Shown: piece after piece, positions 9,149-16,834 of the stretch | How the letters are laid out: each line of letters starts with the position of its first letter | Position numbering within the stretch: position 1 is the stretch's first letter | Assembly: GCF_004216535.1 (NCBI RefSeq) | Contig: NZ_SGWX01000001.1 | Span: 620,001-684,000, forward strand | Direction of reading: 5' to 3' | DNA: 64,000 nucleotides | From: Xylanimonas ulmi | GTDB lineage: Bacteria; Actinomycetota; Actinomycetes; Actinomycetales; Cellulomonadaceae | Notes under the pieces: model-generated | The model's database searches: none | Seen by the model: only the letters and a program-made list of their open reading frames with translations | Told to the model about the DNA's origin: nothing | Translations under genes and position numbers: made by a program

Positions 9149-10398
9149 CGCGAGGCGCCGTGGCGGCACTGGCGGCGCCCGACACGAAGGGCGCGCAGGA
9201 CTCGCCGCCAGAGCGGGACACGGGCGGCGCGCCGCGCGGGACGCGGCTGCGGGCGGCGCTCCTCGGTGGTGGCGCAGTGACGTCCGCAGGGCTGCGCCGG
9301 GAGCGGTGCGGGCGCGGGTTGCTCGGGCAGGTGCCGCCCGAATGGGCGACGCGGGGGCGGGGTCTGCATGGGTGCGGGCTGCGGGGGTGCGGGCTGCGCG
9401 AGCGGGGGCTGCGTGGGTGCGGGCGGCGCGGGCGTGTGCTGCGCGACTCGGTGTGGTGCGGGCTGGCGCGGTGGGCGCGACGAGCGCCGCGGGCGGAGCG
9501 CGAGGGCGAACGCCGACGGCACGCCGACGATGATCACGGCCCACCACGGGAAGCCCGGACGCTGGCCTGCCTCGGGGACGGCGAGCGACCCGCTGGCGGC
9601 GGCATTGGTCGCGATGCGCTCGCCGCGCACGAGCACCCGGTGGGAGTTGACGCCGATGGGCGTGCAGGTGACGAGGGTGATGTAGTCGCGCTCCGCTTCG
9701 GCGCGCAGCGCTTCGGTGTCGTTGGGGGTGACGACGAGGATCTGGTCGACCTCATAGGTCAGGATCTCGCCGAGGACGATGACGGTGAAGCGGTCGCCGG
9801 TCTGGAGCTTGTGCAGGTCGTCGAACATCTTGGCGTTCACGAGCCCGGAGTGCGCGGCGAGGACGGCGTGGGTTCCCGCGCCACCGACGGGCAGCGACGA
9901 GCCGAACATGTGGCCGACGCCGTGTGAGAGCGCCTCGTCGCCGGTGCCGTGGTAGATCGGCAGGTCGACGCCGATCGTCGGGATGCGCAGGCGGGCCATC
10001 GCCGAGGTCGAGGCGAGCGTGTCGAAGTACTGCGCGACGCCCTCGACGGAGGGGTTCGCCTCGGGACCGGGGTTGTAGGGGTCGCCCAGGGGCGAGCCGG
10101 GCAGGTGAGAGTTGTACTCCACCGCATCGGAGAGCTCAGCCTCTCTCACGGCGAGCGGGAGCCGGTCGACCTCCTCGCTGTAGCCGGTGACCTGTGACGC
10201 CTGGACGTGGGCGGTGAACCAGCTCACCGCGCTCGGGTACTGCAGCACGCCGACGCCCAGGACCGCGAGGATCAGCACGAACGCACGGTGGGTGCGCCCG
10301 CGGCGCCGGGTCCGCGGAGGGGTAGGCGGCGCGGATCGAGGCTGCGCGCGACGGGTGTGCGACGGTGGGCGGGGCTTGCGGAGGACATGTGCTGCCAC
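9064..10398 (-). CDS. class C (pilin-polymerising) sortase with long C-terminal tail
   Basis: A 444-residue membrane transpeptidase that would link pilin subunits by isopeptide bonds. After a basic Pro-rich N-terminus there is a transmembrane helix (about 38-57). A lid motif DPY (106-108), typical of class C enzymes, follows, then catalytic His183 (AAHSG), Cys245 (TLVTCTP) and Arg254 (VNSHRVLVRG). A second hydrophobic segment lies at about 285-302. Residues ~303-444 form an unusual low-complexity Pro/Ala/Arg tail that is probably cytoplasmic and overlaps dusB antisense by 85 nt. The GTG at 10398 has GGGAG upstream. The substrate is almost certainly the adjacent LPKTG pilin. Confidence 0.88.
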   Translation of the reverse strand: MAAHVLRKPRPPSHTRRAQPRSAPPTPPRTRRRGRTHRAFVLILAVLGVGVLQYPSAVSWFTAHVQASQVTGYSEEVDRLPLAVREAELSDAVEYNSHLPGSPLGDPYNPGPEANPSVEGVAQYFDTLASTSAMARLRIPTIGVDLPIYHGTGDEALSHGVGHMFGSSLPVGGAGTHAVLAAHSGLVNAKMFDDLHKLQTGDRFTVIVLGEILTYEVDQILVVTPNDTEALRAEAERDYITLVTCTPIGVNSHRVLVRGERIATNAAASGSLAVPEAGQRPGFPWWAVIIVGVPSAFALALRPRRSSRPPRQPAPHRVAQHTPAPPAPTQPPLAQPAPPQPAPMQTPPPRRPFGRHLPEQPAPAPLPAQPCGRHCATTEERRPQPRPARRAARVPLWRRVLRALRVGRRQCRHGASRQPPETLSSASRSLASHAASSSRESSHP

Positions 10399-10423
10399 GT
10401 TGCGCTCCCGGTCGGGGTGCGGC

Positions 10424-10457
10424 GGTGCGGGGGACGGGTGGGCCCGTCCCCCGCACC
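10424..10457 (-). terminator. intercistronic hairpin between pilin and sortase genes
   Basis: A perfect 15-bp stem (10424-10438 with 10443-10457) has a 4-nt loop. It lies between the pilin stop and the sortase start on the transcribed minus strand. It could act as a partial terminator or 3' stabiliser keeping pilin mRNA in excess over sortase mRNA. Confidence 0.7.
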
Positions 10458-10499
10458 GGGGGAGTGACCGAGCGACGGGGCCCGGTCGGGACGAGAACG

Positions 10500-12110
10500 T
10501 CAGCTCTCGACGGTCTCGCGGCGGCGACGGCGGATCACCTGGAGCACGGCCGCGGAGATCAGCAGCGCGCCCGCGGCGGTCAGCGCGAGGGTGCCCGCGC
10601 CACCGGTCTTCGGGAGCACGAACTTCTTGGCGTTGTCCATCGTGACGTCGTACTTGGCGTCTGCGTCGTCGACCTCGACCTCGACCGGCGTCGCGTTGAG
10701 CGAGTACCCGTCCGGCGCTGCGATCTCAGCGATCCAGTACGTCTGCTTCGCGGTCGTCTCGGCGCCGTCGGCCCACCCGGAGTAGCGCAGGACCGTGAAG
10801 TGGGCGAGGCCGTCGTCGCCCGTCTTCTGGGTGTCGATGCGGCGCTGGTCGTTCTCCGCGTCGTCCTTCGTGGCGTAGATCGCGAACGTCGCACCCGGAA
10901 GGGCGGTCTGCTCCTCTGCGTCCTGCTTCAGGATGGAGACGTTGCCCCACTTCGTCACGACCTTCTCGGTGGTCACCGGCTCCACCTCGCCCTCGATGGC
11001 GGCGGCGTTCGGGTAGATGGACGCCTGGTTGCTGATGATGCCGCTGGCGGTGGGGTCAGTGACGTCGTCACCGGAGGCGTTGACGAAGGTCGTGATGACG
11101 ACCTTGACCTGCCTGTCGGTGTTCTGCTCCAGCTTCTCGAGCCCGGCCGGGGTGAAGGTCACCTGGACCTTGGTGGCCTTAGAGTCCGTGTCGTCCGCCT
11201 CCACCGAGAGCGTGTAGTCGACGCCCGCTGACAGCACCGTCTCGGGGTCCGTGGTGAGCGAGACCGTCGTGGCGTCGGTGTCGTCGACGCTGGGAGTCTC
11301 CCCCGGGACATACGTGCCGTAGGTGAGCCGGGAGTCCAGAACGTCGACGATCCGGTAGCCGTCGATCTTGGCGCCCTCTGCGACGGTGTTGGTCTCCGGA
11401 ATGTCGCCGAGGATGGTCCAGACGACAGCGTCGCCCTTCTTGGCGCTGTCGGCGTCAGACACGGTCTTGGAGGCGTTGGTCTGCGGGTTCTTCGGGTAGA
11501 CGTGGACGTCGTACACCCACTTCGCGGGGGTTCCCGGCGTGTCGGGCGTGGCGGCTGTGCCCGGGTCCGTCACCGGCACGGTGACGATGAAGGGCGGCAG
11601 CGGTGTGGTCCCAGACGGGTACTCGGTCTCGGTGATCAGATACGCGCCGACAGGAAGATTCGCGATCTTCGCCCAGCCTTCCGAGTTGGTCTCGGCGCTT
11701 GAGACGGGAGCCTCGAGAGGGATCTGGTCATTCGCGATCTTCTGTGGCGTGAGGCCCGCGACCGCGGACCAGCCTGCGTTGGTCTTCAGGTCGTACGTCG
11801 CCGGGTCGATCTGTTCGGCGGTGAACACGACGCCTTCCAACGGCAGGGCGCCGGTCGGCGGGGCGAACGGGTCGATCTCCAACCCCGAACCGGGATCGCC
11901 GATCTCGCCGCCTGGGTGCGTGTACTTGTGGATCGTGAGCGACCCGGAGTCCTGGTTGATCAGGTTCACCGCGGGCGTCGCGCGCCCTTGAGGGCCGCCG
12001 CCCTCCGCCGGGTCGGCGAGGGCCGGTCCTCCGGACGCGCCGAGCGCGATGAGCGCGGCCGTCAAGGTGATGCCAGCGGCGCGGATGCCGCCTCGTGCTG
12101 TGCTTTTCAC
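10500..12110 (-). CDS. SpaH/EbpB-type LPXTG major pilin
   Basis: A 536-residue secreted backbone pilin. The signal peptide MKSTARGGIR... ends near GGPALA. The pilin motif WVYDVHVYPKN supplies the polymerising Lys (~207). Ig-like/CNA-type domains follow, with an E-box like YWIAEIAAPDGY in the last domain. The sorting signal LPKTG (~499-503) is followed by a hydrophobic helix and the basic tail RRRRR. I prefer the GTG at 12110 over the ATG at 12122: GGAG lies 6 nt before the GTG, and the signal peptide then begins MKST. It precedes its class C sortase; no tip or minor pilin gene is in the window. Confidence 0.9.
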   Translation of the reverse strand: MKSTARGGIRAAGITLTAALIALGASGGPALADPAEGGGPQGRATPAVNLINQDSGSLTIHKYTHPGGEIGDPGSGLEIDPFAPPTGALPLEGVVFTAEQIDPATYDLKTNAGWSAVAGLTPQKIANDQIPLEAPVSSAETNSEGWAKIANLPVGAYLITETEYPSGTTPLPPFIVTVPVTDPGTAATPDTPGTPAKWVYDVHVYPKNPQTNASKTVSDADSAKKGDAVVWTILGDIPETNTVAEGAKIDGYRIVDVLDSRLTYGTYVPGETPSVDDTDATTVSLTTDPETVLSAGVDYTLSVEADDTDSKATKVQVTFTPAGLEKLEQNTDRQVKVVITTFVNASGDDVTDPTASGIISNQASIYPNAAAIEGEVEPVTTEKVVTKWGNVSILKQDAEEQTALPGATFAIYATKDDAENDQRRIDTQKTGDDGLAHFTVLRYSGWADGAETTAKQTYWIAEIAAPDGYSLNATPVEVEVDDADAKYDVTMDNAKKFVLPKTGGAGTLALTAAGALLISAAVLQVIRRRRRETVES

Positions 12111-12122
12111 TTCCTGCTCCAT

Positions 12123-12441
12123 CTGTGTGGTGGGACGAGCGGATGGGGGACGCGTCCTCGCGTCGTTCTCCTACATGTGCGCCTCCCTGTGCCTGTCTCG
12201 GTCGCCCACGCATTCCGGCGCGGGGAGAACGCAGCGCAAAGCGAACCGGCCGAAATCGCGCGGCTCCTTTGACCGCGGCAATGTCGGCGCGATATGTCGA
12301 CGACCGCCGATGACCTGGCGTCCAGTGCGCTTTGCCTATTCCCGAGTTGATCGTGCGGTATGGCGTTCAGAAGCCTCGGGGAGAGGCGGGAGAGTTCACC
12401 TGTCGATTCACCCCAGCCCCGCCGTGTGGGGGCATGAGAAA
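12123..12441. other. upstream region of the pilin gene, no gene seen
   Basis: About 320 bp between the pilin start and the terminator of the alpha-glucosidase gene. It must hold the pilin promoter (minus strand), but no clear -35/-10 pair stands out. It is somewhat AT-richer than the flanking genes. Short frames here have no ribosome binding site or family resemblance. Confidence 0.5.
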
Positions 12442-12476
12442 ACCGCGTGCGGCCGACATCGTCGGCCGCACGCGGT
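12442..12476 (-). terminator. terminator of the malR-alpha-glucosidase operon
   Basis: A perfect 16-bp stem (12442-12457 with 12461-12476) with a 3-nt loop lies 14 nt beyond the GH13 stop on the minus strand. Confidence 0.8.
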
Positions 12477-12490
12477 GGTGGGTGGTCAGG

Positions 12491-14224
12491 TCAGGCGGGG
12501 CGCTCGGCCTCGATCCAGGCGGTCGTGTCGGCGGGGAGCGCGCCATCGGCCGCCAGAGGCGCCGACGACAGCACGACGCGCGCCCCCGCGGGCAGCGGCG
12601 TGGCCGTCGAGCCCAGGTTGGCCACCACGACGAGGCCGCGCCCGTCGGCCCCCAGGGTGCGGAACGCGACGACGTCAGGCCCGGAGCCGTCGACCCACGC
12701 CAGGCCGTTGCCGCCGAGCCCACGCTCGCGGCGCTCGCGTAGCGCGGCACGGTAGAACTCGAGCGTCGATCCGGGGACGCCGCTCTGCGCGTCGGCCGCG
12801 TAGGCGGCCCAGCCGGAGGGCTGGGGCAGCCACGTCGCGCCGGTGGCGGAGAAGCCGAAGCCGGGCGCGCCGGCCTCCCACGGCAGCGGCACGCGGCAGC
12901 CGTCGCGCCCGGCCTCGGCGTGCTCGGTGCGGAAGTACGCCGGGTCCTCGCGGACGTCGTCGGGCAGCGTCGTATGCTCGGGCAGGCCGAGCTCCTCACC
13001 CTGGTAGACGTACGCCGATCCGGGCAGCGCCAGCATGAGCAGCGTCGCGGCCCGCGCGCGGCGCAGGCCCAGCGCCTCGTCGGGCTGCGGGTCGGTCGCG
13101 AACAGGCCGTTGGGCCGTGAGCCCGGCTCGGCCAGCCCGAGCCGGGACGTGTGGCGCACGACGTCGTGGTTGGACAGCACCCACGTGGCGGGCGCGCCGA
13201 CGGCGTCGAGGGCCGTGAGCGACTCGGTGATCACGGCGCGGTACTGGGCCGCGTCCCACTTCGAGGTGAGGAACGAGAAGTTGAACGCCTGCTGCATCTC
13301 GTCGTCGCGCACGTACCGCGCGAGGCGTGAGAGCGGCTCGACCCACGCCTCGGCGACGAGCGCGCGCGCGTGCCGCTCGCCGTCGTCGAACTCGTCGAGC
13401 ACCCGGCGCCAGGCGCGGTAGATGTCGTGCACGCCGTCCTGGTCGAACATCGGACCGCTGTCGGTCGCGGCGGTGGCGCCGTCCTCGGGGGCGCCCGGGT
13501 CGGCGCCGTCGACCATCGCGACCTGTCCGTCCCAATCGGGCAGACCCTCGGCCTTGACCAGACCGTGCGCGACGTCGACCCGGAAGCCGTCGACGCCGCG
13601 GCGCAGCCAGAACCGCAGCACGTCCTCGAACTCGGCGCGCACCTGCGGGTTGGTCCAGTCGAGGTCGGGTTGGGAGGAGTCGAACAGGTGCAGGTACCAC
13701 TGGCCGGTCTGCGCGCCTGTGCGCGGGTCCGCGACGCGTGTCCACGCCCGCCCGCCGAAGATCGACGCCCAGTTGTTGGGCGGCAGCTCTCCGTGCTCGC
13801 CGCGCCCGTCGCGGAAGATGTAGCGCGCGCGCTCGGGCGATCCGGGCGCGGCGGCGAGCGCCTCCTGGAACCAGGCGTGCTGGGATGAGGTGTGGTTCGG
13901 CACCAGATCAACCAGCACCCGCAGGCCGAGCGCGTGCGCGCGCGCGATGAGGGCGTCGGCGTCGGCGAGCGTGCCGAACAGGGGATCGACGTCGCGGTAG
14001 TCGGCGACGTCGTATCCGGCGTCGCGCTGCGGCGAGCGGTAGAACGGGCTGAGCCAGACGGCGTCGACGCCGAGCGCGGCGAGGTGGTCGAGCCGCGCGG
14101 TGATGCCGGGCAGGTCCCCGACGCCGTCGCCGTTCCCATCGGCGAACGACCGCGGGTAGATCTGGTAGATCACGGCCGTTCGCCACCACTCGGCGGTGGG
14201 GAACGGAGCGTGGACGATCGTCAT
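12491..14224 (-). CDS. alpha-glucosidase, GH13
   Basis: A 577-residue cytoplasmic glycoside hydrolase that would release glucose from imported maltodextrins. GH13 regions in order: [11 protein letters not shown] (region I), [10 protein letters not shown] with the nucleophile Asp (II), VAEAWVEPL with the acid/base Glu (III), and SNHDVVRH with the transition-state Asp (IV). A C-terminal beta domain follows. It begins [15 protein letters not shown], typical of alpha-glucosidase/oligo-1,6-glucosidase, and has no signal peptide. The ATG at 14224 overlaps the malR stop by 4 nt; the frame extends upstream only as a shadow. Exact linkage preference (alpha-1,4 or alpha-1,6) is not resolved. Confidence 0.9.
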   Translation of the reverse strand: MTIVHAPFPTAEWWRTAVIYQIYPRSFADGNGDGVGDLPGITARLDHLAALGVDAVWLSPFYRSPQRDAGYDVADYRDVDPLFGTLADADALIARAHALGLRVLVDLVPNHTSSQHAWFQEALAAAPGSPERARYIFRDGRGEHGELPPNNWASIFGGRAWTRVADPRTGAQTGQWYLHLFDSSQPDLDWTNPQVRAEFEDVLRFWLRRGVDGFRVDVAHGLVKAEGLPDWDGQVAMVDGADPGAPEDGATAATDSGPMFDQDGVHDIYRAWRRVLDEFDDGERHARALVAEAWVEPLSRLARYVRDDEMQQAFNFSFLTSKWDAAQYRAVITESLTALDAVGAPATWVLSNHDVVRHTSRLGLAEPGSRPNGLFATDPQPDEALGLRRARAATLLMLALPGSAYVYQGEELGLPEHTTLPDDVREDPAYFRTEHAEAGRDGCRVPLPWEAGAPGFGFSATGATWLPQPSGWAAYAADAQSGVPGSTLEFYRAALRERRERGLGGNGLAWVDGSGPDVVAFRTLGADGRGLVVVANLGSTATPLPAGARVVLSSAPLAADGALPADTTAWIEAERPA

Positions 14225-15312
14225 GGCTCTCCTTGCGGGACGTGCGGTGGGGTGGCGACCGCGCCGGTGGACGCGCGGACCACCAGTTCGGGCTCGACGA
14301 GCAGCTCGTCGCGCGTGACGCGCTCGCCGCGGATCTCGGACAGCAGCATGGACACCGCGACACGGGTGAGGGTCGCGACGGGCTGACGCACCGTCGTCAG
14401 CGGCGGATCGGTGAAGGCCATGAGCGGCGAGTCGTCGTAGCCCACCACCGAGACGTCGGCCGGCACACGCAGCCCGCGCGAGCGCGCGGCCCGCATGGCG
14501 CCGAGCGCCATGAGGTCGGAGGCGCACACGAGCGCCGTGTGCCCGCCGGAGAACAGCTCGTTCGCGGCCACCTGGCCACCCTCGACGGTGTAGAGCGTCG
14601 AGACCACATGCGTCGCCGCATCGTCGGCGTCGCGCGCGAGCCCCGCCTCGACCAGGCCGCCGACGAAGCCGGCGCGCTTACGCTGCGAGGGGACGAACCG
14701 CCGCGGACCGAGCGCGAGCCCGATCCTGCGGTGGCCCTGGGCGACCAGGTGGCGCACGGCCAGCCGGGTCGCGGTGGCCTCGTCGGTGGCGACCTGGGGG
14801 GCGTCGACGTCACGCGCGTAGCCGCCGACCAGGACGACCGGCAGGCCGCGCTCGCGCAGGCTTTGGTACCGCGTGGTGGTCGCGGTGGTGTCGGCGTGCA
14901 GTCCGGAGACGAACACGATGCCGTCGACGCCGTGCTCGACGAGGGTCTCGATGTACTCGTCCTCGGTCGTGCCGCCGGGCGACTGGGTGCACAGCAGCGG
15001 GGTGTAGCCGGCCTTGACGAGCTGGGACTCGGCGGCCTGGGCGATCGCCGGGAAGATCGGGTTGGTGAGCTCCGGGACCACCAGACCCACCAGCCCGGCG
15101 GATCGCGATGTCGAGGTGCGCGGGCGCTCGTAGCCGAGCACGTCGAGCGCGGCCAACACGGACTGGCGGGTGTCGCTCGACACGGTGCTCTTGCCGTTGA
15201 GCACGCGCGAGACGGTCGCCGTCGAGACGCCTGCGTACGCGGCGACGTCGGCGAGTCGGGGGCGCCCAGGGGCGTCGGCGATCGGGGCGTGGCCGGAGGC
15301 GTCAGTGGACAC
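14221..15312 (-). CDS. LacI-family maltose regulon repressor
   Basis: A 363-residue LacI/GalR regulator. It has an N-terminal HTH (VAAYAGVSTATVSRVLNG), a hinge, and a periplasmic-binding-like sugar domain from GLVGLVVPELTNPIFP to VVGYDDSPLMAF and DPPLTTVRQPV. GTG at 15312 is the start: AGGAGGT lies at ideal spacing upstream. It is divergent from malE and translationally coupled to the alpha-glucosidase. It most likely binds the symmetrical TGCAA/TTGCA array at 15382-15417 and releases on maltose or a maltodextrin. The role is inferred from context. Confidence 0.9.
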   Translation of the reverse strand: MSTDASGHAPIADAPGRPRLADVAAYAGVSTATVSRVLNGKSTVSSDTRQSVLAALDVLGYERPRTSTSRSAGLVGLVVPELTNPIFPAIAQAAESQLVKAGYTPLLCTQSPGGTTEDEYIETLVEHGVDGIVFVSGLHADTTATTTRYQSLRERGLPVVLVGGYARDVDAPQVATDEATATRLAVRHLVAQGHRRIGLALGPRRFVPSQRKRAGFVGGLVEAGLARDADDAATHVVSTLYTVEGGQVAANELFSGGHTALVCASDLMALGAMRAARSRGLRVPADVSVVGYDDSPLMAFTDPPLTTVRQPVATLTRVAVSMLLSEIRGERVTRDELLVEPELVVRASTGAVATPPHVPQGEP

Positions 15313-15381
15313 GGGACCTCCTTGTTCCGTGGTGGTCGGGCAGGTTGGTACCGGTCGATCCTGCCTCGCTGGCGCGATGTG

Positions 15382-15417
15382 TGCAACGGCGTCTGCAATT
15401 TTGCATCTCATGTTGCA
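15382..15417. promoter_or_regulatory. nested-dyad operator of the maltose regulon
   Basis: TGCAAC-N6-TGCAA-TT-TTGCA-N6-GTTGCA is fully symmetrical about 15399/15400, giving four half-sites of TGCAA type. The rightmost half-site overlaps the malE -35 element. TTGCAA-type sites are used by MalR/LacI-family sugar repressors in actinobacteria (general knowledge). Confidence 0.75.
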
Positions 15418-15441
15418 CCGCCCGATGGCCGGACCTAGCGT
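15413..15441 (+). promoter_or_regulatory. malE promoter
   Basis: TTGCAC (15413-15418), a 17-bp spacer, then TAGCGT (15436-15441), followed by a ~35-nt leader with GGAG before the malE ATG. The -35 element lies within the operator, so a bound repressor would exclude RNA polymerase. Confidence 0.7.
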
Positions 15442-15480
15442 TGTTCGAGTCAACACCGAACCCCACCATCTGGAGTACCG

Positions 15481-16722
15481 ATGCGACGTGGCATCCTTTT
15501 GACCGCCGCCGCCGCCGCGACGCTCGCCCTGACCGCCTGTGGAGGCGGCAACGGCGACGCCGGAGACGCGACCCCCACCCCCGACGACACCGCCGCGGAG
15601 ACGCCGGCCGCGGCCGGCGCACTGACCGTCTGGGTCGACGAGACCCGCCTCGGCCCCGTCCAGGACGCCGCGAACGCCTTCACGGCCGAGACCGGCACCC
15701 AGGTCGAGATCGTCCAGAAGAACTTCGAGGACATCCGCACCGACTTCATCGCCCAGGTCCCCACGGGCGAGGGCCCCGACATCACCGTCGGCGCACACGA
15801 CTGGCTCGGCGAGCTCACCCAGAACGGCGTGGTCGCGCCGATCGAGCTCGGCGACAAGGCCGGCGACTTCGAGGACGTCGCCATCGCGGCGTTCACGCAG
15901 GACGGCCAGGTCTTCGGCCTGCCGTACGCGATCGAGAACATCGCCCTGATCCGCAACACCGACCTCGCGCCCGAGGCTCCGGCGACGTGGGACGACGCGA
16001 TCGCCGTGGCCACCGCCGCGGGCACCGAGTTCAAGGTGCTGGTCCAGACCGGCACCGAGGGCGACCCGTTCCACTACTACCCGCTGCAGACGTCGTTCGG
16101 CGCCCCGGTGTTCGAGCAGAACGAGGACGGCTCCTACAACCCCGTCCTCAAGCTCGGCGGCGAGCCCGGCCACAACTTCGCCAACTGGCTGGCCGAGCAG
16201 GGCCAGGCGGGCAACCTGTCGGTCGACATCACGTCGGACATCGCCAACGAGGCGTTCGCCGACGGCAAGGCGCCGTTCCTCATCGGCGGCCCGTGGACCC
16301 TGTCGAACTTCGAGGGCCTGAACATCTCGGTCGACCCGATCCCGTCGGCCGGTGGCGAGACCGCCGCTCCGTTCGTCGGCGTGCAGGGCTTCTACCTGTC
16401 CGCCCAGTCGCAGAACGCGCTCGTCGCCAACGACTTCCTCGTCAACTTCCTGGCGACCGAGGACGTCCAGACCGCGCTGTACGAGGCCGGCGGCCGTCCG
16501 CCGGCGCTGACCGCGGCCGCTGAGGCCGCCTCGGCCGACCCGATCGTGGCCGGCTTCCGCGCCGTCGGCGCCGAGGGCGTCCCGATGCCGTCGATCCCGC
16601 AGATGGCGTCCGTGTGGGCCTTCTGGGGCGTCACCCAGGCGCAGATCATCTCCGGCCAGGCCGCCGACCCGGCCGCCGCTTGGGACCAGATGGTCTCGGA
16701 CATCCAGGGCGCGATCGACTGA
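15481..16722 (+). CDS. malE: maltose/maltodextrin-binding lipoprotein
   Basis: A 413-residue extracellular solute-binding protein (family 1) anchored by the lipobox ALTAC (Cys20) after a basic hydrophobic signal sequence. A Gly/Asp/Thr-rich spacer precedes the mature fold: TVWVDETRLGPVQDAANAF, ITVGAHDWLGELTQNGVV, YALPYAIEN-like (FGLPYAIENIAL), APFLIGGPWTLSNF, then VGVQGFYLSAQS. These are the landmarks of MalE-type maltodextrin receptors. It hands sugar to MalF/MalG. It starts the plus-strand mal operon under the shared operator and is followed by a hairpin likely to favour its expression over the permeases. Confidence 0.92.
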   Translation: MRRGILLTAAAAATLALTACGGGNGDAGDATPTPDDTAAETPAAAGALTVWVDETRLGPVQDAANAFTAETGTQVEIVQKNFEDIRTDFIAQVPTGEGPDITVGAHDWLGELTQNGVVAPIELGDKAGDFEDVAIAAFTQDGQVFGLPYAIENIALIRNTDLAPEAPATWDDAIAVATAAGTEFKVLVQTGTEGDPFHYYPLQTSFGAPVFEQNEDGSYNPVLKLGGEPGHNFANWLAEQGQAGNLSVDITSDIANEAFADGKAPFLIGGPWTLSNFEGLNISVDPIPSAGGETAAPFVGVQGFYLSAQSQNALVANDFLVNFLATEDVQTALYEAGGRPPALTAAAEAASADPIVAGFRAVGAEGVPMPSIPQMASVWAFWGVTQAQIISGQAADPAAAWDQMVSDIQGAID

Positions 16723-16736
16723 CATCGCCCGACCGA

Positions 16737-16770
16737 CGGTGGCCCGCAGCCCGTGGGCTGCGGGCCACCG
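16737..16770 (+). terminator. malE-malF intercistronic hairpin
   Basis: A 16-bp inverted repeat (16737-16752 with 16755-16770) lies in the 112-nt malE-malF gap. It is a likely partial terminator or mRNA stabiliser giving more MalE than permease. Confidence 0.75.
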
Positions 16771-16834
16771 CTCGTGACAGCCACCCCCACCCGACCCCAC
16801 ACCCCAGGACCTCCTGGACCACGCGGAGGCACAG

